This document shows positions 28,087 to 35,775 of a DNA stretch of 64,000 nt, piece by piece. Each line of letters opens with the position of its first letter. The first letter of the stretch is position 1. Origin of the DNA: Marinomonas spartinae (GTDB lineage Bacteria; Pseudomonadota; Gammaproteobacteria; Pseudomonadales; Marinomonadaceae). A program made the position numbers and the translations under genes. The stretch spans positions 62,001-126,000 of the forward strand of contig NZ_JAEMUI010000008.1 of assembly GCF_016461715.1 (NCBI RefSeq). The letters are read 5' to 3'. Under the pieces are notes generated by a model. It had not been told where the DNA came from, made no database searches, and saw nothing but the letters and a program-made list of their open reading frames with translations.

Positions 28087-28116
28087 GTTTTTATTAAACG
28101 CGCGTTTAATAAAAAC
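28087..28116. promoter_or_regulatory. 30-bp perfect palindrome upstream of betB, probable BetI/TetR-type operator
   Basis: Half-site GTTTTTATTAAACGC is followed immediately by its exact reverse complement, centred between 28101 and 28102. The core ATTAAACG-CG-CGTTTAAT resembles TetR-family operators, and BetI (a TetR protein) represses bet genes by binding dyads with AACG half-sites. It lies 173 bases upstream of the betB start. A chance 30-bp perfect palindrome is very unlikely. Confidence 0.6.
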
Positions 28117-28259
28117 AATTGTACACATTTTAGCTATAAATTGCAGCCCGTCTTTGTGAGAGACCATCAATTAAGAGAGGGGGAGAAGAAGATAAAAGGC
28201 ACAAAAATAGCCACAAAAGATGAAGAAACATCTTTTTAAACAGTAAGATAGTGTTTTAC

Positions 28260-28289
28260 GCCTTTCTTATTTTCGGAAATAGGAAAGGC
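28260..28289 (-). terminator. Hairpin downstream of the CBM48 gene
   Basis: GCCTTTCTTATTT (28260-28272) pairs with AAATAGGAAAGGC (28277-28289) with one G-T wobble and a TCGG loop, 25 bases past the stop of the minus-strand CBM48 gene. A poor T-run follows. Confidence 0.55.
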
Positions 28290-28313
28290 ATAAAAAATAT
28301 TTATTTTGTCGGC

Positions 28314-28619
28314 CTACAGGCTAAGCACGCAATTGCTCTCTAGACTGACAGGGCTAGGCACATAATCGTCAGCCATGTCATCGTTAAGCCATTTTTCATC
28401 GTCGATGACATAGCGAAACTGATAGGCATTATTGACTTGTAAGTTCAGGGTAGAGGCAAATAGGCCTGATTTTTGTTTGCGCATCGGGTTCGCTTTGCTA
28501 TCCCAATTATTGAAGTCACCGACTACTGAGACGGACTTCGCCTCACCTACTTTGTCTGCGGGAAGCGCAAATTTTACTTTACATTCTGGTTTTGTTTTTA
28601 AATAGGTTTTCTCAATCAT
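28314..28619 (-). CDS. Orphan CBM48/AMPK-type glycogen-binding domain protein
   Basis: A 101-residue protein that is almost entirely one Ig-like early-set domain: VSVVGDFNNWD, then YQFRYVIDDEKWLNDDMADDYV, the pattern of CBM48 (isoamylase N-domain / AMPK beta glycogen-binding). The Trp of the FNNWD motif and the later Trp are the usual glucan-contacting positions. No catalytic domain and no glycogen-metabolism genes are adjacent. In other marine gammaproteobacteria such stand-alone domains occur as isoamylase early-set proteins; function unknown. No signal peptide, so cytoplasmic. Confidence 0.8.
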   Translation of the reverse strand: MIEKTYLKTKPECKVKFALPADKVGEAKSVSVVGDFNNWDSKANPMRKQKSGLFASTLNLQVNNAYQFRYVIDDEKWLNDDMADDYVPSPVSLESNCVLSL

Positions 28620-28952
28620 TTCCAGCTCCTGTGTCCATTTTTGAAGTGACAGCTAAGGTATCGAACAGAATCTAGCAAGACCTGCGCCAGATAGTGTTTA
28701 CTGCCAAGTTAAGAAATCAAGAAGTGAGAATCATGCCTTGAGCCTCACCATTATGCGTCACATCCCTAAGAGACCTTTGCTCAGCTGCTATGCGTGCGAT
28801 CTCCTGCAAAGGTTCCCTATAGTTTATAAACAAATAACGCTTTTGCCATGACTTAGTGCATGGTAGTTTAAAAAATAAACAAATTAGGGCGTTTTTTCGA
28901 CTACACTTACTATTGAAAAGTAAAAAACAAAAAGTATAAGAGGAGTCATATC
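28620..28952. other. Divergent intergenic region between the CBM48 gene and a small His-rich gene
   Basis: About 330 bases with no other gene seen. It must hold promoters for both divergent genes. A short dyad CATG-N8-CATG lies near 28848-28863. I found no clear sigma-70 hexamer pair or known operator. Confidence 0.4.
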
Positions 28953-29096
28953 ATGAGCCCTGAAGCCGTTGTCCTCATTGTATTGGTCTTAATGTTGTTG
29001 GTCAAAATCACCTATAAGCTTGTGGTCAAACGTCATCATGAAGATGATAAACACGGTCATGGTCGACATCACCACCCTCATGGTCATCATCATTGA
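28953..29096 (+). CDS. 47-residue His-rich single-pass membrane peptide
   Basis: ATG 28953 has AGGAG at 28941-28945 with 7-base spacing. The peptide begins MSPEAVVLIVLVLMLLVKIT, one hydrophobic helix, then a basic stretch and a C-terminal tail in which 12 of the last 20 residues are His (HHEDDKHGHGRHHHPHGHHH). The gene is complete, ending TGA 29094-29096. The layout, a membrane anchor with a His-rich tail, suggests a metal-binding (Zn, Ni, Cu or Fe) role; this is inference. I do not recognise a named family. It is convergent with olsF, whose stop is 26 bases away. Confidence 0.65.
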   Translation: MSPEAVVLIVLVLMLLVKITYKLVVKRHHEDDKHGHGRHHHPHGHHH

Positions 29097-29121
29097 TGTC
29101 TAGGGGTTAAGCAATTGTGTC

Positions 29122-30834
29122 TTAATCGCCTAAGTAGCGGTTACGCTTGGTTTCTTTGACTAGAGTAAGATCGACTAACACCAAACCATCAATGCAATAA
29201 CCGAAGTCGGCATCTACGCCAAAGTCTAAGAAGCGAACGCCACCGGGTTCACACAGTTCCGAATATTGCTTGAACAAAGTTGGAACGCTGGCACCCAAAT
29301 GACCCAATTGCTCTTTTAGTGTGCGAAAATCTTCTTCATAACGCTCGCCTTTTAATAGGCCTGAGATGATGTCTTGGTGCTCTTGGGAAACTTGATAGGG
29401 GTTAAAAGAGCGGGCCAAGTATTCTGTGTCAGGAAAATACTTTTTATAAAAACTGACAATCAAATCTTTCGCGATTTGCGGATAGCTGTTGCTTAAGCTT
29501 ACTGGGCCAAACATATAACGAATTTCTGGATGACGCTTTAAGTAGGCCCCAATGCCATACCATAAGTAATCTAGGCTGCGCATGCCCCAGTATTTAGGTT
29601 GCACAAAGCTTCTGCCCAGTTCAATTCCCTGTTCAAAATAGGGTTCCATATCACAGGAGTAAGAGAAGAGTTCGGCACTGTAAATACGGTTTTGATTGTC
29701 TTCTTTCATGTAGCGAGCCACTTCGCCAATACGATAGGCCCCAACAATTTCGAGTGCTTCCTCATCCCATAAAACAAGGTGGCGGTAGTATTGATCATAC
29801 TTATCCAAATCTGAACGTTCACCGGTGCCTTCTCCGACCTTGCGAAACGCGATTTCACGTAAGCGGCCGATTTCTTTCATGGTGACGGACATCGGGTCGT
29901 AATCCACTAAGAAGATTTGTTTATTGTCCTTGGTTGAACCCAAATGTTCCGCTTTTTTCAATTCGGTTTTGATTAACTGGCGATTTTGTGGATGTTCAAC
30001 CGTCTTTTCTGTTTTTAATAGGGGCTTTTTGCCTTTGGCAATACGGTACAAATGGCGTTTGACCAGTTTATTCTTCTCTTTATCACTCAGTGGCAGCTTG
30101 GATAACTCTTGAATAGGGATTGCCTGACCCACTTGCATTGGAATCTTACGATTGCGTTGACGAAACATTTCATTGGGTAATTGAATCGTAGACAGGGGAC
30201 GATACAAAATAGAGCTGGTGTAAAACATCATGGAATTACGGCCGCCAATGTGCACGGGTAAAATTGGGCTGTTGGTCTTTTTCGCGAGTTTTAAGTAGTT
30301 CTCATTCCAGCGCTGGTCTTTTACGCCACTGGGGGAGATACGAGAGACTTCACCTGCTGGAAAAATAATCACAGCTTCATCATTATGTAGACTGTTCATG
30401 ATGGCTTTTAGTTGCTGACGTCCTGTTTTACCGCCCATATTATCCACCGGTAACACTAAACTTTTTAAACCGTCTAGACTCATCAATAAATCATTGGCGA
30501 CGATTTTCACATCAGGGCGAATTTCCCCAATCAAACGTAATAAAGCCAGACCATCCAAGGCGCCAAGAGGGTGATTGGCGATGATCATGACGCGCCCAAT
30601 AGCGGGAATATTACGACGATCCACCTGGCTGACTTGATAGCTAAAATTGAAGTGATCCAAGACGCGATCAATAAATTCGAAACCAACAGAGTCTTTATTT
30701 TTTTCTAAAAACTGATTCACTTCATTTTCATGGAATAAGCGTTTTAAAAAGCTCAAAGTAGGACGAGTGATTAGTGGGCTTTTATCAAAAAATTGTGGCG
30801 ATTTATTGGCAATCAATTGCTCGACTTCTATCAC
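29122..30834 (-). CDS. olsF: OlsF-type bifunctional ornithine lipid synthase
   Basis: A 570-residue fusion. The N-terminal half (about 60-290) is a PlsC-like acyltransferase with ANHPLGALDGLA and FPAGEVSRISPSG; the C-terminal half (about 300-560) is an OlsB/GNAT-like acyl-ACP N-acyltransferase with EIVGAYRIGEV, ELGRSFV and YLWYGIGAYL. In OlsF of Serratia and Flavobacterium the C-domain N-acylates ornithine and the N-domain adds the second acyl chain to make phosphorus-free ornithine lipid. An alternative reading is a haemolysin-like acyltransferase. It stands alone between small genes. Confidence 0.82.
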   Translation of the reverse strand: MIEVEQLIANKSPQFFDKSPLITRPTLSFLKRLFHENEVNQFLEKNKDSVGFEFIDRVLDHFNFSYQVSQVDRRNIPAIGRVMIIANHPLGALDGLALLRLIGEIRPDVKIVANDLLMSLDGLKSLVLPVDNMGGKTGRQQLKAIMNSLHNDEAVIIFPAGEVSRISPSGVKDQRWNENYLKLAKKTNSPILPVHIGGRNSMMFYTSSILYRPLSTIQLPNEMFRQRNRKIPMQVGQAIPIQELSKLPLSDKEKNKLVKRHLYRIAKGKKPLLKTEKTVEHPQNRQLIKTELKKAEHLGSTKDNKQIFLVDYDPMSVTMKEIGRLREIAFRKVGEGTGERSDLDKYDQYYRHLVLWDEEALEIVGAYRIGEVARYMKEDNQNRIYSAELFSYSCDMEPYFEQGIELGRSFVQPKYWGMRSLDYLWYGIGAYLKRHPEIRYMFGPVSLSNSYPQIAKDLIVSFYKKYFPDTEYLARSFNPYQVSQEHQDIISGLLKGERYEEDFRTLKEQLGHLGASVPTLFKQYSELCEPGGVRFLDFGVDADFGYCIDGLVLVDLTLVKETKRNRYLGD

Positions 30835-31065
30835 AGTGTTGCTCCGTTCAAACAGGATTTTTGGAGGATACTATTGAGCATAGATTAGTCAGGTGACAGT
30901 AATATGACAAAACAATCGATAGGCCGCTATCGACAGATCGTTAACGAGTATTGAGTCGTTCTTTTAAGGTATCAGTCTAGAAAGGGGAAGCCTGTGGCTG
31001 AACCAAAGGGTGTCGCGAGGCTAAAAAGGTGATGGAAGAAGAGCTATTAGCCCGTTAACGAAGGG

Positions 31066-31257
31066 CTACTCTGGCGTTGTATCCGGCTTGAAACGGTAGA
31101 AATAGTTCCATAGACAGTAGCCAGTAAAGCCTAACGCGATCACGCCCCAAAATGAATTGCCGCTAGACCATTCCATGTATGTCCAGCCCAGAGCTACTAG
31201 GGTTGCTGCGATACGGCGCCATAGTGGGCGCATAAAATTGTATTCAGATGTGTTCAC
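31066..31257 (-). CDS. Small hypothetical membrane protein
   Basis: 63 residues with two predicted helices (RIAATLVALGWTYMEW and FWGVIALGFTGYCLWNYFY), short N-terminal basic segment and a polar tail. GTG 31257 is chosen because AGGAG lies 8 bases upstream; a longer frame would include that site. I do not recognise the family. It lies between olsF and another small gene, all on the minus strand but separated by 130-230 bases. Confidence 0.6.
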   Translation of the reverse strand: MNTSEYNFMRPLWRRIAATLVALGWTYMEWSSGNSFWGVIALGFTGYCLWNYFYRFKPDTTPE

Positions 31258-31421
31258 TATCGAGACTCCTTTATCTATCGACACAGAAAGGCGTTTATTT
31301 CAACGGACTGTAGATGAAAGGACAGTCGTGCCTAGCAACGAATAGTAGCCGATTCTAGGGAGAAACAACATGGGAAGATAATCTTGAAAAAACGCTGGTA
31401 AAACAAAGAAAAACGAAAAGC

Positions 31422-31604
31422 TTATTGGCTTTTCGCTTTGCTGTTACCAAGGGAGATATGGCGAGGGCCCGTTAGTTGAGATTGACCACTGACACCAGAG
31501 TCAATTTTGTTAATTTGTCCACCACGAGCAAGAAATTCTTGCATTTGCTTTTCAATGGATTCCGAGGTTTCCGATGCAGCGGGTTGCTTCTTTTTCGTCG
31601 CCAT
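31422..31604 (-). CDS. Small hypothetical protein, 60 residues
   Basis: A soluble, Lys/Ser/Gln-rich protein: a basic disordered N-terminus (MATKKKQPAASE), a short amphipathic helix (SIEKQMQEFLARGGQINKID) and a polar tail with GVSGQSQLTGPRHISLG. The ARGGQINKI segment recalls small gammaproteobacterial proteins of unknown function, but I cannot name a family. ATG 31604 has AGGA about 8 bases upstream, which supports translation. Confidence 0.55.
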   Translation of the reverse strand: MATKKKQPAASETSESIEKQMQEFLARGGQINKIDSGVSGQSQLTGPRHISLGNSKAKSQ

Positions 31605-31725
31605 AGTGCTAATCCTTATATGAGTTGAGCAAAGAGTATACCATATTTAAAAAACGAAATCTTGCTATGGTCTAACGTCGGAAAACGTGTCGTCATTTTA
31701 TGGCTTCGGTTTTTGCCTACTTCAG

Positions 31726-32454
31726 TCAGTGGTTTGAATGAGGATGATAGCGCCGCATAATCGGATTGAATAAGCGTGTCAGCCAGCCAGTAAACTCAAT
31801 GGGAGAATCCAATACCGTGAGACAAATGCATTCGGCATCTTTAGTGACCATGGGTTTGTGTTTGTGACTGGCATCTCGGGTAATAAAGTCCCCCCGACGA
31901 TAGATGCCACTTTTATCAGAAAAGGCTCCTTCCAATACCAGCGTGATTTCATCACCAGTGTGAGTATGAGTTGGAATGCTAGCGCCAGCTTTGATTCGAG
32001 TTAACGCGACCTGTGCACCACCTTCTTCTTGGCATAAGGTAGCGATTTTGACCGAAGGAGATAACGACATCCACTTGAGTTTGTCATAGCCAAAGGGAAC
32101 AAACTGGCGAAGGCTTTTCGGGACTTGATAATCTTGCTCCCATGAGGGGAGTGTTGCTTCGCTCGGCGTTTGGTCTGTCGCCCCTTGCTCTTTTACTGGT
32201 GAGCTTATGCCCTCAGAACGGTCTAGTTCACGCAGTTTGTCAAAAAATGACGCTTTCAGATCGACGATATTGGCGTCTTCTGTGGCCGTTTGAGTAAATA
32301 ATTGCGCACCAAGCGTGGTCAGCTTGCGTATTTGTTGTTGGCACTCTTGGCATTGCTCGATATGCGTTGCAATGGACATAGAGTGTGTCAGGCTCAACGA
32401 GCCAGCGGCATAATCCGTCAGCATTTCAATGCTTGGGTGGTAGTGAATCGTCAT
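31726..32454 (-). CDS. chrR: ChrR-type zinc/cupin anti-sigma factor
   Basis: A 242-residue anti-sigma factor. The N-terminal ZAS domain has the zinc ligands H6, H31, C35 and C38, at the same positions as in Rhodobacter sphaeroides ChrR; the C-terminal cupin domain (about 125-230) has H163, H165 and E169 plus a later His (197 or 199). In ChrR the ZAS domain holds the sigma factor and the cupin domain is needed for response to singlet oxygen and organic peroxides. It starts two bases after the sigma gene stop, so sigma and anti-sigma are co-expressed. Confidence 0.9.
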   Translation of the reverse strand: MTIHYHPSIEMLTDYAAGSLSLTHSMSIATHIEQCQECQQQIRKLTTLGAQLFTQTATEDANIVDLKASFFDKLRELDRSEGISSPVKEQGATDQTPSEATLPSWEQDYQVPKSLRQFVPFGYDKLKWMSLSPSVKIATLCQEEGGAQVALTRIKAGASIPTHTHTGDEITLVLEGAFSDKSGIYRRGDFITRDASHKHKPMVTKDAECICLTVLDSPIEFTGWLTRLFNPIMRRYHPHSNH

Positions 32455-32456
32455 AA

Positions 32457-33032
32457 CTACCTCTTAATATAAATCGTCAGTTTGTGAAGCGCTAAGCGTA
32501 CACGAGATTTAATGGTGCCTAGAGGCAGGGAAAGTTCTTCCGCCGCTTCTTTGTGCGTTTTACCTTCTAAATACACTTTAGCGAGTACCTGTTGTTGATC
32601 CTGTGGCAATTTTGCTAGTCCAACCTGGATGCGTTCTTGATCGCGTTTTTGTTGGGCGTCTTTGAATGGGTCTGCATTCTCATCGACTACATCGCGCCAC
32701 AGATATTCCGGGTCAATATCCGATTGGTGGCGGCTGTTTTTACGTAAATAGTCAATACGGGCATTACGTGCCAAAGTGAAAACCCATGTATTGAGTGATG
32801 CCGTTTCTGACTTATAAGTATGTGCTTTTCGCCAAATCCGAATCATCACTTCCTGTGCTATGTCATCAGCCATCAGGTTGGCACCGGGTTGAGCGGCTAA
32901 ACAAAATGCCCTGATTTTGGGAACATAATGATCGAACAGTCGATTCAGCGCGTCTTGATCGCGACTTTGCGCAATAGCGAGCATGTCTTGAACCAAGTGG
33001 TCATCAGAGTCAATCTGCTTGACAGTGTTCAT
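32457..33032 (-). CDS. ECF RNA polymerase sigma factor, ChrR-controlled type
   Basis: A 191-residue extracytoplasmic-function sigma factor. Region 2 (about 25-95) includes DIAQEVMIRIWRKAHTYKSE and LNTWVFTLARNARIDYLRK; region 4 (about 130-190) has LPQDQQQVLAKVYLEGKTHKEAAEELSLPLGTIKSRVR. With the adjacent ChrR-like anti-sigma it forms the ECF11-type pair known in Rhodobacter, Vibrio and Caulobacter for singlet-oxygen and photo-oxidative stress. A TGATCC-N16-CGTA promoter lies upstream on its own strand, consistent with positive autoregulation. Confidence 0.9.
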   Translation of the reverse strand: MNTVKQIDSDDHLVQDMLAIAQSRDQDALNRLFDHYVPKIRAFCLAAQPGANLMADDIAQEVMIRIWRKAHTYKSETASLNTWVFTLARNARIDYLRKNSRHQSDIDPEYLWRDVVDENADPFKDAQQKRDQERIQVGLAKLPQDQQQVLAKVYLEGKTHKEAAEELSLPLGTIKSRVRLALHKLTIYIKR

Positions 33033-33102
33033 TTATTACTCCCACTCTATTGAAATTCCGGTTGATGCCGATGGCAGACCATGCATCGAACCTCTTATTA
33101 TC

Positions 33103-33132
33103 ATTGTACGCACTCCTTTTAAAAAGGGATCA
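33103..33132 (-). promoter_or_regulatory. ECF-type promoter of the sigma/anti-sigma operon
   Basis: On the minus strand, TGATCC (33132-33127), 16 bases, then CGTACAAT (33110-33103). TGATCC is the known -35 element of Rhodobacter RpoE (ChrR-controlled) promoters. It lies 71 bases upstream of the sigma start. The same pattern at the same spacing occurs on the plus strand at 33176. Confidence 0.65.
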
Positions 33133-33175
33133 CATTGTTGAGACTTTTTCTCTGTGTTGTCCCATCTAAATAAAG

Positions 33176-33207
33176 TGATCCAGCCTTTTATCCGCTACGT
33201 TTATAGA
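33176..33207 (+). promoter_or_regulatory. ECF-type promoter of the lipid-modification operon
   Basis: TGATCC (33176-33181), 16 bases, then CGTTTATAGA (33198-33207), upstream of the first operon gene at 33269. It shares -35 hexamer, spacing and CGT element with the sigma factor's own promoter on the opposite strand, which argues that both are read by the adjacent sigma factor. Confidence 0.65.
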
Positions 33208-33268
33208 GAACACCGTAATGATACGGCTAACTGTACAGACCGATTAACAAACAAGGGCGGATGCTCCA

Positions 33269-33703
33269 ATGGAATCTCAACAGGCGTTAATGAATCGATT
33301 TAAGGCATTTTATGTGGATATTAAACAGGTTCCTTTGGCGGATATCGGCGAGTTGTACGCCAATGATGTGATTTTTAAAGATCCGGTACAAGAGGTTCGT
33401 GGTATCGAGAAGTTGTATGCCTACATGTCTGATTTATGCTTGAGTGTTAAAAGTGGTCGTTTTGAGTATCTAGATCAACAAGTTAGTGAAAATAAGGCCT
33501 ACATAAAATGGAATATGCACTTTAAGCATCCTAAACTTGGGAATCAGACGCTCACGGTACGAGGTATGAGTCAGATCGAGTTCAATGACCGTATTTATTA
33601 CCATGAAGACGTTTATGACCTAGGCTCTATGTTGTACGAGCACATTCCCTTATTAGGGCGTGCGGTAAAAGGACTTAAAAAACGCTTAGCGATGCCATCC
33701 TAA
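33269..33703 (+). CDS. NTF2-like / SnoaL-like fold protein
   Basis: A 144-residue protein with an NTF2-like cone fold: ALMNRFKAFYVDIKQVPLAD near the start, then NDVIFKDPVQEVRG, a pattern usual in SnoaL-like proteins (isomerase/hydrolase fold). No signal peptide. First gene of an eight-gene operon behind the ECF promoter; related NTF2-like genes sit next to ChrR-regulated Cfa-like genes in other proteobacteria. Exact reaction unknown; it may bind a lipid intermediate. Confidence 0.78.
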   Translation: MESQQALMNRFKAFYVDIKQVPLADIGELYANDVIFKDPVQEVRGIEKLYAYMSDLCLSVKSGRFEYLDQQVSENKAYIKWNMHFKHPKLGNQTLTVRGMSQIEFNDRIYYHEDVYDLGSMLYEHIPLLGRAVKGLKKRLAMPS

Positions 33704-33732
33704 ACGTTAACTCGGAGAATAAGGAGGATAGG

Positions 33733-34473
33733 ATGAGTAGCAAAGGTGTGGTTTGGATTACCGGGGCGAGTTCCGGTATTGGTTTATCCTTGGCAAAGCG
33801 CTATCTCTATAATGGCTTTCGAGTGATTGTTAGCGCTCGCCATCAAGGCGAGCTTGCCCCCTTAATTGAACAAAATGATGCGTTAATTTTTGTCCCGTTT
33901 GATGTGTCTGATAACACACAGATCGAGTCTGTTCGTGAAACACTGTTGTCTCATACTGATCACCTAGATTGTGCCATTCTTAACGCAGGCACCTGCGAAT
34001 ATTTTGAAATTGATTCGCCAGACTGGGACATGATGCAGCGGATTATGTCAGTGAACTATCTGGGTTTGGTGCATTGTGTTGAAGCCTGTTTGCCATTATT
34101 ACGCAAGGCAGCAAAGCCTCATCTTGTGGGAGTCAGTTCCCAAGCGGTACAAGCGGCGTTTACTAAAACTCAGGCCTATGGTGCCAGCAAAGCGGCTATT
34201 CGCTATTTTTTATCGTCGTTACGTATCGATTTGAAAAAAGAAAATATCGACGTAACTTGCATTTTACCCGGCTTCGTCGATACCCCTTTAACGCAAAAAA
34301 ACACCTTTCCAATGCCGTTTTTGATGCCAGCAGAGCAAGCGGCCGCTCGCATTGAACGTGCCATAGAACGACGTCCATACGAATATGCGTTTCCTAAACG
34401 TTTAAGTGTCATGCTTTGGCTTGCACGACACTTCCCCAAACTTTGGTCGGCGTTAACGGCCCCAAAAGAATAA
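33733..34473 (+). CDS. Short-chain dehydrogenase/reductase
   Basis: A 246-residue SDR: TGASSGIG nucleotide-binding motif near residue 11, NAG motif (ILNAGTCEYF), and the catalytic Ser-Tyr-Lys set (VGVSSQAVQAAFTKTQAYGASKAA). AAGGAGG lies upstream of ATG 33733. It uses NAD(P)H to reduce or oxidise a ketone or alcohol; substrate not identifiable, but its position between NTF2-like and FAD oxidoreductase genes suggests a lipid intermediate. Confidence 0.87.
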   Translation: MSSKGVVWITGASSGIGLSLAKRYLYNGFRVIVSARHQGELAPLIEQNDALIFVPFDVSDNTQIESVRETLLSHTDHLDCAILNAGTCEYFEIDSPDWDMMQRIMSVNYLGLVHCVEACLPLLRKAAKPHLVGVSSQAVQAAFTKTQAYGASKAAIRYFLSSLRIDLKKENIDVTCILPGFVDTPLTQKNTFPMPFLMPAEQAAARIERAIERRPYEYAFPKRLSVMLWLARHFPKLWSALTAPKE

Positions 34474-34521
34474 TGATTGATTGCATTTCCACTGACGGGA
34501 AAGTGTATGAGGAGTGAATGA

Positions 34522-35775
34522 GTGAAAATTGCCATAATTGGTTCGGGGATATCGGGTTTAACCAGTGCTTACTTACTACAGCAAGAGCACGAGGTGACCG
34601 TATTTGAGTCGGCAGAGCGTATTGGTGGCCATACCGCAACCGTTCAGGTGAAAGAGGGCAATACAACACGGAATATCGACACGGGCTTTATCGTCTTTAA
34701 TGACTGGACCTATCCAAATTTTATTCGTTTGATGGATGAGTTAGGGGTCGAGTCCATTCCCACTGAAATGAGCTTTAGCGTGAGTTGTCAAAGAACCGGA
34801 TTGGAATACGGCGGAAATAACCTCAATACTCTGTTTGCTCAGCGTCGTAATCTTTTTAATTTGCCCTATTTGGGGATGCTAAAAGACATCATGCGTTTTA
34901 ATAAGGAAGCCATTGCCGATCTGGAAAGTCATCGTTTAGCAGAAAGTGTGACGTTAGGGGAGTATCTGAAGGAAAAGGGCTATGGCGACCTGTTTGCCAG
35001 CCATTATTTGATTCCCATGGGGAGTGCGATTTGGTCGTCTACCTTAGAGGAAATGATGGATTTCCCGCTGTTATTCTTTGTTCGTTTTTTTAAAAATCAT
35101 GGATTATTGAGTGTCAATCATCGCCCTCAATGGCGAGTGATCAAGGGGGGCTCTTCGGCTTATCTAACCCCCTTAGTGGCGGCCTTTAACGATAAGATTG
35201 TTCTCAATGCTGGGGTTCGCCAAGTTGAACGCTTTGCAGACAGAGTGGTTGTGCACTTTGAACAGGGCGAGGCGCAAACCTTTGATCAAATGATTTTCGC
35301 TTGTCACAGTGATGAGGCCTTGGCTTTATTGGTGGACCCAAGCCAAGATGAAGCGGCCATCTTATCGGCCATCCCATATCGAAATAATGAAGTGATATTG
35401 CACTCTGATACGACGTTATTGCCTAAGAAAAAGCTGGCATGGTCCAGTTGGAACTACTACTTAGGTCACGAGCAAGGCAAACCTGCAACATTAAGCTACA
35501 ACATGAATATATTGCAGCGCTTTACCAGTGATACCACTTACATTGTGAGTTTAAATCAAACCGACCTGATCGATGCCAGTAAAATTTTAGGACGCTTTCA
35601 TTACGCGCATCCCACTTTCACCTTAGAAGGTATTAAAGCTCAAAACCGCTGGCAAGAAATCAACGGTGTCAATCGCACTTGGTTTTGTGGTGCCTATTGG
35701 CGCAATGGTTTCCACGAAGACGGATGTTGGAGTGGGGTTCGCGTTGCGCAAGGCTTGGGGGTTGAATGGACGTAA
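34522..35775 (+). CDS. FAD-dependent oxidoreductase (NAD(P)-binding, amine-oxidase-like)
   Basis: A 417-residue flavoprotein beginning [20 protein letters not shown] (FAD Rossmann motif) followed by [18 protein letters not shown], the pattern of amine oxidase/phytoene-desaturase-like proteins. GTG 34522 is supported by GGAG 7 bases upstream. The next gene overlaps by 10 bases. In ChrR-regulated clusters such proteins act with a Cfa-like methyltransferase on unsaturated fatty acids; related Rhodobacter genes are linked to furan fatty acids. Activity here is inferred. Confidence 0.86.
   Translation: MKIAIIGSGISGLTSAYLLQQEHEVTVFESAERIGGHTATVQVKEGNTTRNIDTGFIVFNDWTYPNFIRLMDELGVESIPTEMSFSVSCQRTGLEYGGNNLNTLFAQRRNLFNLPYLGMLKDIMRFNKEAIADLESHRLAESVTLGEYLKEKGYGDLFASHYLIPMGSAIWSSTLEEMMDFPLLFFVRFFKNHGLLSVNHRPQWRVIKGGSSAYLTPLVAAFNDKIVLNAGVRQVERFADRVVVHFEQGEAQTFDQMIFACHSDEALALLVDPSQDEAAILSAIPYRNNEVILHSDTTLLPKKKLAWSSWNYYLGHEQGKPATLSYNMNILQRFTSDTTYIVSLNQTDLIDASKILGRFHYAHPTFTLEGIKAQNRWQEINGVNRTWFCGAYWRNGFHEDGCWSGVRVAQGLGVEWT

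Larger units (their letters stand above)
27915..28313. other. Intergenic region upstream of betB
   Basis: About 400 bases without a supported gene. It contains the 30-bp palindrome at 28087-28116, a weak AT-rich stem (AAAAGATG 28215-28222, CATCTTTT 28229-28236) followed by T on the plus strand, and the hairpin at 28260-28289 belonging to the CBM48 gene. Small frames on the plus strand overlapping this region show no family features. Confidence 0.45.

Noticed and set aside
27855..28239. Plus-strand frames upstream of betB
   Set aside because: Atypical composition, no ribosome-binding site, and they span the 30-bp palindrome and betB promoter region.
30970..31068. Hairpin TAGCCC-N9-GGGCTA at the end of the 63-residue gene
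   Set aside because: The arm overlaps the stop codon and there is no T-run on the proper side; too weak to call a terminator.
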